A stretch of DNA of 64,000 nucleotides from Adenanthera pavonina (lineage: Eukaryota > Streptophyta > Magnoliopsida > Fabales > Fabaceae): the NCBI GenBank assembly GCA_026686845.1, contig JAIVEN010000012.1, positions 6,884,501-6,948,500 on the forward strand, written 5' to 3'. Positions within the stretch are counted from its first letter, which is position 1, and each line of letters opens with the position of its first letter. Positions 24,301 through 36,671 of the stretch are shown one piece after another. A program made the translations under genes and the position numbers. The notes under the pieces are model-generated. The model had not been told where the DNA came from. It ran no database searches and worked only from the letters and a program-made list of their open reading frames with translations.

Positions 24301-26521
24301 AAATTTGACCAAATGAACAGTAGAAATTGGATGATTTTACTGTATAAATTGGCTCAATTAAATTCTAATTGTATATTTTTCCCATTTAGGAAATGTTTTT
24401 ATCTATTTTTAGACACTAAAGCATCCTCATATGATTTTTCTAGAATTAGTGATGATTTTTTAAATTTTAGCCAGGAAAATCAGGTTACCAAATAAATAGT
24501 GTTTTAATGTTTTCAAATTTTCTCATGTAGTCTTTAAATTATTCAAGCCTCTAAATTAGCTCATTTTAGCATTATATATGCTATCACACATGAGAAATAA
24601 TGTAAAAAAGTAAGGTGTGACAGAGAATGATTAATGTAAAGATGTGTATATATATGTGTGCATAACTTGGTGATCATTGATGTATATCATTGTTGTGCAT
24701 CACCATGAAATATCTTGCATGAAAGAGTTATGCTAGCATGATGATAGTGATAATGATGTTGATGATGATATTAGCCTATATATATTGCATGATGGCATGT
24801 TAGCATAACATTCAAGTATCATCACTACATTATGAATATTGGGACATTATTGGTTGGGTGATAATGTCTTGTAATATGATGATGCCACATGGTATGTTGA
24901 TCCATTAGTGGAACACACGAGGCCTCGTGTCTAGGTGGTGAAGTTGATATATATATATATCCCTACCACTAAATCATCATCCTTTGGCCAAGAAGATCTA
25001 AGTAGTAGTAGATTAGGGATATACCTTCCCTAAATCATCACCAATTTGGGTGATCCAAGGGAGGGGGAACCACAGTCTAGTCATTAGTGGAATGACCTTT
25101 AGCCAGGTTATGACTAGTAGTAGTGAGCTTAGTAACTGCCCAGAATTAACCTTTACCAGTTGTTGGAAGGGGGGCTACTTATTGAGGTTACCTTGGGATG
25201 ATGACTAGCTCATGGTTCCTACCATGATTGATATAGGATCCTACATGCCATATGCATCGCATTCTATATAACACATAGTTTATAAGCAGCAGTATATGGA
25301 ATATATGTAATTTACTTTACATTAGCTAGTTGTAGTGGTAATACTTTCTATAAATATAACCTCTTGCTTCTATGTTGCCCCTGGTTACTGAGATGTTTGT
25401 CTTACCCCTCGGGAAAAACATTTAACGGAATTAGGCTCTAGTTCTTGGAAGGAGAAGCAAAGACGATTAAGACCCCTTGAGGACATGTGGAATATCTGAG
25501 TACATATGTTGGTATATGTTTATTTGAGAACACATGTTATGTCTATCATGCCAAGTGTAATGTAATTGTTGTGCATGTGTTCCCTTGGAACCATTTGTGT
25601 GTCTATGTCCTTCATGTATGATCCTCATTACTTATGACCTCAATGTTGGATGAGACTGCCTTAGGCATAAATATGTATGATGAATCATGTGTGAATGTGT
25701 GCATTGATGATATAGTAATATGAATTATCTTGATGTCTTGTGAGGTTTGGGGTAGTAGTTATATTGTATGTCGGGGTTGTAATCTATTTTCGCCATAATG
25801 AGTTTGGGCCCCAAGGCAATAGATGGCCCATATGTGCTTTGAAATGTATGAGTAGTGTATGAAATTAGGCTTGAGATTTGGTAAGGCCAGACAAAATGGG
25901 TACATAACTCATTGGTTCGGTTTAGTGTTCAAGGGGATCAAATCTTAGGGAAGTGGTTTCCTTAGGATGTAACCACCTTGGACAATGCTTTTTGGTGATT
26001 TCTGATATGTTGAAAAGGTTCAATGGCTAAAAGATATATGGTTTGGAAATGGGAAGATGTTGGCGTAAAGTTTTGACCAAAAGTGACTATTTCAGCCACA
26101 AGTGTCCAAAATATCCATATAGAGGAATTTCTGAATATAGTCTACACCTGTAATTAGAGGAAGTATAGAGTGACCTGTAGGCTTTGAAATCGTGTTAATC
26201 TGAAGTCCAGCTAGGAGGATATGTGTGTCTGAAGTTTGTCCAATTGACAATAAATAGTTGTTAAAACAACAACTAATGGCACCGCGCCACCATATCCTTG
26301 AGCCGTGGCACCAGAGGAGAGACTTGTCTCTCTCATCTTTCTTGTCTTAAAGCTGTAGTTAGAAGTCCTCTAATCATGTATAACCCTATTTTCAAGTCTC
26401 CCCCTTTTTTTCTCATCTTCGATGTCTCCTTTTAGGTTATTATTCAATTATGTCTTGGTCCATATTGAAACAAGTAATCTCCTTGAAGTCGGTATATGGT
26501 TATAACTATTAGGGTGTTACA
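21346..26521. mobile_element. Second long-repeat family, probably an LTR, interrupted at 22260-24622
   Basis: With the inserted solo LTR removed this is about 2.8 kb that does not match the other long LTRs in detail. It ends ATTAGGGTGTTACA at 26521 and may start at the TGTTACACTC beginning at 21339. It has a CTGAGATGTTTGTCTTACCCC block near 25388, comparable to the CTCATCCCC block in the other LTRs. It also contains a repeated TACCAAGTTGGGTTCTAC at 21534 and 21593, simple AT/GATGAT runs at 22050-22260, and duplicated motifs CTAAATCATCA (24968, 25032) and CATTAGTGGAA (24901, 25080). No TSD or coding domain found. Confidence 0.5.
22260..24622 (+). mobile_element. Solo LTR (2363 bp), TSD GAGAA
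   Basis: It starts TGTAATATTC and ends AAGGTGTGACA, and is flanked by a perfect 5-bp duplication GAGAA at 22255-22259 and 24623-24627. No internal sequence is present, so it formed by recombination between two LTRs. It carries AAAGGTAAGT at 23085-23094. The fragment at 8016-8591 is its closest relative in the window. Confidence 0.9.
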
Positions 26522-29500
26522 CCTTGCATGTTTCCTTACCTTGGCCAAAATTTACCCCTAGGATTAAGAAGAGAAAACTCATCTAATCCTAACCTAAACT
26601 CACAAAACTAACCCTAGAATTAAGGAAAATATTTACCTCTAACTTGATTCTTGGCCTTCTTGCTTTGCTCTTTGCCTCTCCTTCTTCTTCTTCCTTCTTC
26701 CTATTCCCTTTCTCTCTCTAATTTTTCAACCCATTTTCTATAACACCTCATCTTTGGATATTTTCACATGAAAATTACCTCATTTAGAATAATTGAAGAT
26801 GCTTTGAGAATTTGAACCAACTAAAAATCTCAAAATTTTAATAACTTATTTTGTATACTATTCATCACTTTGTGTAGCAACTTTTGAAAATTCATAACTA
26901 AATATACAAAAAAAATTTCTATATGTTTCAAGTCTTTAAAAATCTCTCATATCTTTAATTTCATGGAAAAAAAATATGAAACTAGAATTTGGATGTATGC
27001 ATTAGTACAATTTATTCTTCCAATTTACTAATCATTTTTAACTTCCAATTTCTATCTGAATTTTGACCCATAAATTTGAAAAATCATATCTCCTTATTCA
27101 CTAATCTATTTTGTGAATTCTTTATGTCACATGAAATCTCTACATGTCTTCTTTCTATACATATTTATTTTATACATTTATTTAATTTGAATAGGGCATA
27201 GTAGTATTTTGAATTATTAAGGATCAAAACATAATTGTAACTAGAATAGTTTTAGGAAAAATCACTATCTCACATTATATAGCTCCAGTTACTTCCAAAC
27301 TAGTGGCATTTTAAACCCAAGACATAGATCCTAGTAATAGAAACCATTGAATTTTTAGAACTCTATATGATTTTACACTTCCTTTTAAAATAACCAGTAC
27401 TTACAGTGAGAATTTCTAGTTTTTCAACATTGTCCAATTTTGACCTCTAAATTTAACAATTCACTATAGATTGTATACATAGCCAAATTAAGTTTTCTAT
27501 TGGCTCTTTGGAAAGCTCGCTCTATCTAATTTCATAGCATATATAACAATTATATGGAGTACCTTGTTTCAAATAGAGTTCTCCTATTCCAAATATTACT
27601 GGTCAACTTGGACAAAATTGTGCTATAACTCTCACAATGAACTTCATAACATGCTTACATGATCATTTCATGTTTCAAATCTAAACCACACATTTCATAG
27701 TGCTCATAAAGACATAATAGCATATTGGTACAAATCTAAAAGCACATACATAATTTTATACATTATTTCAAAGTATAGAATCATAGCTTAAAATAATCAT
27801 CAAGCGTCATTCTCTTCTTCATTCTTCTTGGCTCCTTGCTCTCCTTACCATTGTTTGTGCCTAATCATGTTGGTAGTTGAGGTGGTGAGATTTTGGAAAT
27901 CTCAGTAGTGAGTCACATTTCACACATCATGTTATCAAGCAAGTCATAGAAATATCATACAAATCATACTAAAACATTTAACAACATATTGTTTGTAGAA
28001 AATTTGATAGCATAACGTCTTAGAAAATGAACATCCCAGGGAACAAAACCTCTCATTTAAATAGCTGAATCAACCAATCAAACAATAAGAAAACATTATG
28101 GAACATCTCAAAGCATTGACATAGCAAAATAACAATTATGTGCAAAAATGGAACTTAGCTACTTTAGTTGCTTTCTTTGGCTTTCCCTCTTGAAACCAAT
28201 GGTTCCACTAGCTTTCTCAAGCTTCCTCAAGTCCTAAAATAACATTAGACACTAGCTAAATTAACTAATTCAAGTGGTTGCTTCATCAAGAACCAAGAAA
28301 CCCTAAAAATCTCAAATTGCTTATCTTAAGAATTCTCATGATTCCAATACTTATCTTTAAGGTTTTTTATGATGGGGAACTCATTTTTGCCATCAAATTA
28401 ATGAAATTTGCACTCTAAGATGCTGTTTTGGGTTTGGCCAAAATACTCCTTAAAAGGAAAGAATGGGTTTTTCTCAAAATCTTACTTCAAACCTACCAAA
28501 GCTTGCTCTTTTAGCAAAATCTCATGCTTTCTCTTAGTTTTATGCTATAAAATCAACTTTCCTTCCCTTAAATCATGCTTGACCAGACTAGAACAGGGAG
28601 GAGGAGAAAATTCAAGAAAACCATCTTAAACTACTTAGGAACTAGGCTAGAATGCTTAAGGATCTCAAGTTAGCAAGCTTACCAATTTTTCTTGAATTTT
28701 TCCTTCATTTTTCTTCTCTTTTTCCTTCCTCACAAGCTCTCCTTTCTTCAATTGCACTGACCACTCTCTCACTCTTGTCTCAAGTGTATGTGTCGTGCAA
28801 GAGGAAGAAGATTAAATAAAAGAGTTAACCTTAGTTAATTTGCCAACTTAGTTAAGTTTAGTCAAAAACTTAAATATTAAGTTTTGCAAAATAATGTTAT
28901 TCAATTCTAATTCCATCACATGCATGTTCAGGTGGCATCAATGGATGGGGAATTATCTCCAAAATACTACATATTGTTCTTGATCCAAATATACAATGTA
29001 TTGGTTACTTTTATTCGAACTGGTAAAGTTACTTTTTATAGTATTAAATTACTTTATGAGTACATGATTAAAGTAAATTTATGTCTTGAATTACTTTATT
29101 ATCCTGTCTACTAAAAACTCTTTTTTTGATGCCCAACTTTCCATCTGCCATTTTGTTTTTTGTATATCTAAAAGTAACTTTATCAGCAAAAAGTTATTTT
29201 TTAAACTTTGGTACTGATTATCTCTTTATTCTTAATTAGTTAACCTCAGTGCTATATACTGTTGAGTTTGTCTCGTCGAAAGCTTCATTTTGACAGTAAT
29301 TTTATATATTTATAAAATTACCCCTAACTTGAGGTAAAATTATACTTTTTAATTATTTCAAGTCATTAGCTGTAATTTTCTCCTAAAACTTGTATATTGC
29401 GTGGCTTCTCCTCCTTTAGGGACTCAAATACAAAAAAAAATTATTTCTAGGGACAAAATATAATCTTCTCATTTTTCCACCTAAACTGGAAAAATTACCT

Positions 29501-30443
29501 TTTTGCCCTTTTTACGCTTAGCAGTGACTCACTAATTTCCTAATTCCTTATACATTTTCTGATATTTAGTCTTTTGAGGATGTTACATTTTCTCTCTCTT
29601 TTCTTCCATAATTTCGCCCAAATGGAGGGAGTATGCTTGGGTATTTATTGACACCAAAATTTGATCCCAACTATCCAAATGTCTCTTGATCTTATGGCCA
29701 AGATTGATTCCTTGCTAGGGTTTTCTTCCAATTGCATCATCCATGATATCATAAATGGCATAATATTTTCCCAAAATTGATGCATGAATTTCGGCCAATT
29801 AGATAATTAAGAGGAAGAGATAATTATTTTACCATCCAATATATTTTTTAGTTCAGATCAATCATATATTATTTACTTTAAGTCTGGACATTTTCCTGGG
29901 TTTTGATGGTATTTACTAATATCATTTACTCATCAATATGTATAGAAAATATACTAGTTTAAGATCAACATTTATCTTACTAACTAACCCAAACAGTATT
30001 CCACATGTTTTTCTTTTTCTTTATTGTGGGGCCCACATTTTATTTTTCTTTTTACTATTTTGTGGGGGCCATATATCTATTTATTCTTCTGTATTTTGTA
30101 GTCTATATTATTTCCAAACTATACCTTCTGAACTTAATATATTCTTCAAATAGGATACAACATGCCAAAAGGTCCATTTTGACATATATATATAATTTTC
30201 TACAATTTTAAAAAAATATTTGAAATTTAGTATCAAATTTGAAATTTATTTCAGCTAAGGACAAAACATAATTTTCTCTAAAAACTTTAAGAAAACTTAA
30301 TTTCAATTAAGGATCAAGCATGTGATTTACCCCTTATAGTATTCACACAATACATTTTATATATCATTTTTTCGAATAATGCTTTTACCATAAAATTTCT
30401 ATGCATATCACAAAATAAAATTTAAGAAATTGGAAATGTTACA
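26522..30443 (-). mobile_element. Minus-strand long LTR remnant, interrupted at 26739-29587
   Basis: Left part 26522-26738 and right part 29593-30443 join across the inserted solo LTR: the sequence ...CCCATTTTC resumes as TCTCTCTTTTC, as in the uninterrupted relative at 45204-45218. The right end is GGAAATGTTACA at 30443. The left end lacks the usual TGTAACACC start and abuts the preceding repeat, so this copy is truncated. Confidence 0.6.
26739..29587 (-). mobile_element. Solo LTR (2849 bp), minus strand, TSD TTTTC
   Basis: It runs TATAACACCTC (first bases TA instead of TG) to GAGGATGTTACA and is flanked by TTTTC at 26734-26738 and 29588-29592. The reverse complement holds the splice-donor-like TTGGTAAGC near 28673-28684 and the CTCAC block near 27880. 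It is inserted into another minus-strand LTR. Small frames such as that at 28408 and 28920 are not genes. Confidence 0.9.
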
Positions 30444-32372
30444 ACTTTCATGAAAACATCATTCCTTGCACATCATACTAACATGGCTGAATATTAAGCA
30501 TGGCGCTAGAGGTAGGAGAACTCATCTAAACCTATCCTAAACTTATACAAACCAAATAAAAAATTAAAGGAAATTGTAACATCCCTAAATGTCTAGATAT
30601 CATGAAATGCATAAGCATATAATAAAATCTAACATATAGCAATAGATATGAAAAGCGGTAAGAAGTCATTTTCCAGGTTAGGGGAATAAAATATGAAAAT
30701 TTCATTTTAGTCCTGGGAAAAGAATTATTTGTACTTTAGTCCCTGAGAAAAATTACGAAAAAGGACCGAAAGAATAAATATTTACATTTTTGTCTTGATC
30801 CAGGGGTAATTTCATAAATATATAAAATATATGTCAGATTGAGACTTATGACATACTGAACCCATTGATATAATACATTGGCTTAACAGGATCAATTTAG
30901 ATGAAATTAGATTGCAGAATGTATCTACAAAAATAAAAGCACTACGGGCCCCACAAAAAGTAAAAAAGAAAAAGAAAGAAAATTATGTAGACCCCACATA
31001 AATGTTTTAGAGGACAGGATAATAAAGTAAACACAGATCCAAGCCTACTTTAATCCTGTATCCATAAAGTAATAAAATACTATAAAAGTAACTTTACCAG
31101 TCCAGGCATAAAGTAATTAACACAGGATATATCTAGAAAAATATTTTGTAGATATTTCCCCTAAAGTTGGCACCACCTAATCATGCATATGGGGAAATTG
31201 AATGTTATAATATTTTCTTCCAAAACTTAAAGGTTAAGTTTTGATTAAACTTAACCAAGGCTAGTTGATTAACCAAGGTTAATGGCTTATATAATCTCCC
31301 TCCCATTTGGCTGACTCATAAACTTGAGAAAGAGAGAGAGAGTGGTATGAATAGCAAGGGGAAGAGGGAGCTACATGAGGAAAAGAAGGAAAGAAAATTA
31401 GGAAGAAAATTCAAGGAAAATAGGTAAGTAATTTCCTACTTGATTCTAGTTGATTTCTCTTCAAGTTGGTGATAGTTTGGCTTGTTTTTTTAAGTTTTCT
31501 CCATCTCCTCCATGAGTTCCATTTTCAGCCTAGCATGGGCAGAGTTAGGGAAGGTATTATCTTGCATAAAAATGAAGAAAGAATGTGAGATAATGCAAAG
31601 GAAACAAACAAGTTTTGAAAATCCAATTCTTCCCTCTGAGACATGTTTTGGCCAGTACAATAGAGTGTCTTAGAGTTGGAATTTCATGATTTTGATGCCA
31701 AAAATGATTTTCTCATAATGGAAAACATTAAAGGCAAGTGTTGGTTTAAAGATAGAACTCAAGATAAACTATGTTGAAATTTAGGGATTTATAGGGACTT
31801 TATGAACTATGTCATGAAATCAGTGGCTTAAACTAGTATTTGGTGATGATTTAGGACTTGAGGAAGTTCAAGAAAGCTAGTGAAACCTTTGGTTTCAAGA
31901 GAAAATACCAAAAGATCTCCAAGAGGTAGCTAAGTTCTCATTTTTGCACTTTATTATCTTGTTATGTTATAAATGCTCTATGATGTGCCATATTGTATAA
32001 ATGTTCTTTTGTTTTTGGTTTTTGCTGCAAAATGAAGGGTTTTATTTCTTGGGATGTCCATTTTCTAAGCCATTATACTGCCAAAATTTTTAGAACAATA
32101 TGGTGTTATATGTTTCAATATGATTTTCATGTTGTTTTTATGACTTGCTTGATATTATAATGTATGACATGTGACTTCCTATTGGGATTGTCATAATCTC
32201 GTCACCTCAAGTATCTAAATGCTAGGTTCAAGTGATGGCAAGACCACTAAGAAGGTAAGAGGCAAGGAGAAGGCTAAGGAAGATTAGATTTATTGTTGCC
32301 ATTGCTACTTGTTTTCTTGTGATTTTGTATAAAATCATATATGTCTTAGCTTTGTTTTGCTGCATTTATGTT

Positions 32373-32377
32373 CCTTT
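32373..32377. repeat. TSD CCTTT, left copy
   Basis: Perfect match to 44508-44512 on the other side of the copia element. It marks a normal integrase-mediated insertion. Confidence 0.95.
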
Positions 32378-34236
32378 TGTTAGCAAGGCTGACTTCCCAA
32401 GAGGGGGGGTGAATTGGGAAGTTTGAAATTTTTCTGCACAAAGTGAAGTAAGTGAAGATATCACAGTATAATGAAAACAATGCGTAAAACAGAGCAAGGT
32501 GAAAAGTAAAGATAAGGAGAAGAGAACTCAGTGATTTATCCTGGTTCGGTCTATTCACTTGACCTACATCCAGTCCTCAAGACACCTCTTGAGATTTATC
32601 CACTATACAGCAAGAATTTCAGTGGGCTTCTTGCTAAAGCCACAGTACATGAGTATGCTCTGTTTCTGAGCTTTCTCAAACTCTCTAAGCACTTTCACTA
32701 TGTGCTTCCCAGACCCCTTGTGAATACCCCTCACAAGTAAATGTATCTCCCAGATGAAGAGTAGATTGATTACAATGAAATAACTCTCTTAAACAGAGTG
32801 GATATGAAAGTTTTTGTACAGATATTGAAGTTAAGAGGGTAAAAGCTTTTGAGAAAAGATTCAGCAGAAATTCGGTATATACAAGTTTGATTCGTTACCC
32901 ACAACTTCAAATGATGCTGTATTTATAGATTTAGGTCTCAAATATCCATTAGAGACTAAATCTATCCGTTGGGGAAGTTATCCAACGGTTACTCTGAAAA
33001 ACTATCCTTTTACCAACCGCATTTAATGTTTCTGACATACTGAAATTCGAATTTTGGTTGGTCAACAGACGAATTTCGAAGGAACCGAAGATTAAAGCTT
33101 CCAACGTTACAGCACAAAGTTCATCTGTTCATGAAGTGAAATTCAAATTTTGAAACTTACAAAACATTTTCACAATGTGACATACGAATTTTCAAGAAGA
33201 AAGTTTTTCGGTTAAGTGTGAACAGTGTTTTTAATTTTCTACAGTTCCTTCGAAATTCGAATTTTGGATCCCCAAAATTCGTCTATCCATTGAACATTTA
33301 AAGAGGCACAGTAGATTACTTTCTTCGAAATTCGAATTTTGAAAGGGTGAAATTCGTCTGTCAGAGAGACTCTTTTTAGACTAATTTCATTATTCGAATG
33401 TTGCAAGTTCTTATCATTCGTATGTCAATGTTTCACTTCAACAGACTCAAGAACTTAGCTTCTGAAATTTGAATTTTAATGTTCAAAGTTCGTCTGTCAG
33501 AGAGTAGTTTTGAAACTTAAATCACTCTTGATCTCAGGTGAACTTTAACATAGTTTCAGATGAATTTCTTCCATTTTCTCAAGTTTTGTTTTGTTTGAAA
33601 TTCGAATTTTGAAGACTCAAAGTTCGTCTGTTGCAAAGAAGCATCTTTCAGACTTATATGAAAATTCGAATGTTGCAAGTTCAAAATTCGTCTGTCAGAG
33701 AGCATTTATCAAACTCAATTTCATTTTGATTTCAGATGCACTTTATCATAGTTTCAGACGAATTTCTTTGGTTTTTACAAACTTCATTTTACTTGAAATT
33801 CGAATTTTGAAAGTGTGAAGTTCGTCTGTTACCAAAAGGCCTCTTTCAGACTAGATGAAAGTTCGAATTTTGAACAACCAAAATTCATCTGACAGAGAGC
33901 CATCTCTTCAGACTTATTCAGTTTTAGCTCGAAATTCAAATTTCCAAAGGCAAAGTTCGAATTTCCAACTTGACAGTTTAGTTTAAACTTTCAACCTTCG
34001 TCTGTTTGTGGGTATTTTTCAAATATTTAAAGATTTAACATAAAATCAAAGTTTGAAAACATCTTTTCTTCAAATCAAAATCTTTTACCCAATCATAACA
34101 AAAACTAAGATTCTACAAAAGATCTAATATCAAATACTCATAAAGTATTCACTTGAAACATCTTTGATCTCCTTTGATATCTTCAATCCAAGCTCTTGAA
34201 TGTTGGTTTGGAATCATCAAAACTCTTGTTTCAACA
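32378..34236 (-). repeat. 3' LTR of the copia element (1859 bp)
   Basis: Minus strand TGTTGAAACAAG... to ...CTTGCTAACA. A TATA box lies at 32920-32927. The part from 33050 to 34010 is packed with TTCGAA palindromes and TTCGTCTGT-type motifs. Where it differs from the other LTR it often has CA or TG in place of CG, as expected from deamination of methylated cytosine. Confidence 0.95.
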
Positions 34237-34250
34237 TTCTCCCCCTTTTT
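34237..34250 (-). other. Polypurine tract of the copia element
   Basis: The minus strand reads AAAAAGGGGGAGAA directly before the 3' LTR start TGTTGAAAC. This is the expected primer site for plus-strand DNA synthesis. Confidence 0.9.
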
Positions 34251-34509
34251 GATGATGACAAAACAACTTACAAACTAGATTAGTACTTAGGTTTGCTTTC
34301 ACAAGCTCCCCCTCAACATATGCATAAGATATCAAAACAACAGATTAAGTGAAGAGATTTAAGGCACAAAACATTGCAACAAAGGGATCCATTCATTTAA
34401 TCAAGAGTTGCTTGTATAGAAACAAATTAATCAAAGTTCAAACATCAAATCCAAAACAGAAAAACACAAAATACAAAGTACAACAAGAGGACTTAAGCCT
34501 AATCTCCAA

Positions 34510-35316
34510 TCATTTCTTCTTGGACTTGGTCTTCTTACTGTAGGATTTCCCTTTCCCTTTCCCAGATTGCTCAGCAGGAGGCTTTCCAGTTTGCCCAGAC
34601 TTCTTCCCCTTTTTGGCATCATCAGGAAGGCCAACAAAATCAGCCGGAGGAGGGATCTGAGAGACAGGAATAGCACGAAGTGGCACAGGAGCAAAAGGGA
34701 TTTCAGGTTCAGCTGGGGGCTCAGTGCTCGGTTCCTCGTCAGAGATTTCCAGCAGCTGCTGCATTACCTGTCTGGAAAGAGCTAGTTGAGCTCTTTGTTC
34801 CTCTGAAAGCCCATAGGCAGCAAGAGAAGAAGCTGGTTCAGCAGGAGGAAACATTTCTTCAAGCCTTCTCCTCTGAGCTTCCAGTAGAGCATTGTGAGCA
34901 ATGGCAACATAGTCAGCAATAGGTATAAGGCTCCTTTCTTCATTGCTTACATCTTCTTGCAAGGAGGAGGTTGAAATGGCTTCCACCAGTCTTTCAACTT
35001 GCTCAGATTCTTGAATTGACAGAATTGAATCCTGAGTATCTTCTTGCATAGGCTCATGAGGGCCTGTTTCTTGGAGTCCTTCTTCTTCTAATCCATAGTC
35101 CAAGGGTGGACCAGGACTTAGTGTTCTCATTGCACCAGCACCATCTATATCATCATCATCATGGTCAGAGGAGGCAATCTCGAAGGGACTTGGAGGCACA
35201 GGGGATGGAGACAGAGTAGGCTCAGGGACACCAGGCTGAGGTGGAGCTGAAGTGGTAGGAATTGAATTTCTTATCTCTTCATAGGCATCAGCCACCACCT
35301 TCATATTCATAGCCAA
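34510..35316 (-). pseudogene. C-terminal part of the env-like ORF, second frame
   Basis: A 268-residue frame overlapping the end of the upstream 454-residue frame in another register. Its first codon is TTG, so it is almost certainly the continuation after a 1-base frameshift near 35320, not a separate gene. It is proline- and acid-rich (PSPVPPSPFE, SSDHDDDDIDGAG), has a helical Glu/Arg/Leu region near 150-195 and ends in a basic tail (GKGKGKSYSKKTKSKKK). I see no signal peptide or membrane segment. In SIRE-type elements this region is called env-like; its function is unknown. Confidence 0.7.
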
Positions 35317-36671
35317 CTATGGATCTGATCTTGTAGATGAGCAAATTTGGCATTTTGCTCATCTCTAATGCTAAGAATGAGTGTTGACAGACTGTCAAAC
35401 AATTTAGTGACCTTTGTTGGCTTGGCCCGTGAGGAGGGAGTGGAAGGAGGGTAAGTAGGCCTGGAGGGAGATGGGATTGGCTGAGAAGGCTGAGGTACAG
35501 ATCTGCCAGGGGCCTCAGAAGTTCCTTCTTGTTGGAGGGATGCATCAGCAACAAAGAACAAGTCTTCAGATTTCCCTGCTGCCTTTCCAACCCATCGTCT
35601 TTCATCTCTTTCAATGCCCATCCTTTGCAGTTCCTCCTCTTTGAATGCCTCAGTAAGTTTCCCTTTCCCCTTTTCAATGTGTTGAATCCTAGCATACTGC
35701 AGGATTCTTGAAATAATTGCTACATAGGGGAGTGTGGAATCCTTCCTCTGATCCCTTGCCTTTATCATTCGCTGGAGGATGATATGACCAATGTTAATCA
35801 GCTTCCCACGTATGATTGCAGTCATCACATGAGCCTCTGCCCTTGTTATCAAATTGAAGCTGCCACCCTTGTTGAATATGATCCTGGATACTATGTAGTG
35901 CAGGATGCTGACTTGTACACTTAGGTCTGTGGGCTTCAACAGATTTATTGTTGGCCTGTTCTCCTTTCTCCTGAATAAGGTGTCCAAGATGGTGCTCTCT
36001 TTGTAGTTCAGAAAGGATCCACCTTCTTCATCAGTTGTGCTTGCCTCATCCATATATCTAGAGGCTGTGATGTCAATTTTCAGCCCATCTTGTCCTGGGA
36101 TTTCCAGCACTTCATTGATTGTTTCATCAGCAAGCCAGATGGTCCTTGATCTCAAAGTGACCTCCCATTTCTTTTTCTTGCTGTTATATTGAAGAGAGGC
36201 ATACCAAGTTTTCACTACTTCATCATCATATTTTTCAGCAATTTCCAACAGGTTTTTATATCTTATCAACCATATTGCAGCATCAAAGTTTTTGGATATC
36301 AAAAATTGCTCCATATTTACACAGTGAGGCTTGATTACCTTTTTGCTGGAAAACTTGGCAGAATACTCTTCTTGAATCTCAGGAGTGCTCCAAAGTGGCA
36401 GTGTAGTAAGCTCAAATTCTCTAGATTGTGTAGAAGAGGAGGAAGCCACAGCAGCAGTATCAGTAGAAGGAACCACAGTTTTTGATGAGGTAGGTCCAGT
36501 TTTCTGCAAATCTGCCTTGGATGATGATTTCTGGCGTTTAGAAGGGGTAGCTTTACTGGGTTCGGCCTTTCTCTTGGATTTCTCCCCTTCCTTTGTAGCA
36601 TATTGAGATTTGACCGTTCTTTTTGAATGGGCCACAGCTTTTCCTGTTCCAGGAATTTTGACTCTTGCCAT
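35307..36671 (-). CDS. Env-like / putative plant transposon protein ORF of the copia element
   Basis: A 454-residue uninterrupted frame from ATG 36671 downstream of RNase H on the same strand. Residues 1-60 are strongly basic with nuclear-localisation-like clusters (KSKRKAEPSK, PSKRQKSSSK). Residues 95-330 form a folded-looking domain (WLIRYKNLLEIAEKYDDE, VKTWYASLQYN, RSRTIWLADETINEVLEIPG, LHYIVSRIIFNKGGSFNLI) that resembles, from memory, the domain called putative plant transposon protein. A proline/serine-rich stretch (390-430) follows. There is no signal peptide, membrane helix or cysteine pattern, so an envelope role is not supported by the sequence. The frame stops at 35307 because of a shift; the chain continues in 34510-35316. 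It is much better preserved than gag-pol. Confidence 0.75.
   Translation of the reverse strand: MARVKIPGTGKAVAHSKRTVKSQYATKEGEKSKRKAEPSKATPSKRQKSSSKADLQKTGPTSSKTVVPSTDTAAVASSSSTQSREFELTTLPLWSTPEIQEEYSAKFSSKKVIKPHCVNMEQFLISKNFDAAIWLIRYKNLLEIAEKYDDEVVKTWYASLQYNSKKKKWEVTLRSRTIWLADETINEVLEIPGQDGLKIDITASRYMDEASTTDEEGGSFLNYKESTILDTLFRRKENRPTINLLKPTDLSVQVSILHYIVSRIIFNKGGSFNLITRAEAHVMTAIIRGKLINIGHIILQRMIKARDQRKDSTLPYVAIISRILQYARIQHIEKGKGKLTEAFKEEELQRMGIERDERRWVGKAAGKSEDLFFVADASLQQEGTSEAPGRSVPQPSQPIPSPSRPTYPPSTPSSRAKPTKVTKLFDSLSTLILSIRDEQNAKFAHLQDQIHSWL

Noticed and set aside
26515..30443. Complete LTR starting at TGTTACACCTTG (26515)
   Set aside because: The sequence right after it matches LTR interior, not LTR end, and no TSD fits (TAGGG versus ACTTT).
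34510..36671. True retroviral envelope gene
   Set aside because: No signal peptide, membrane helix or cysteine-rich surface domain is visible; only its position after pol is env-like.
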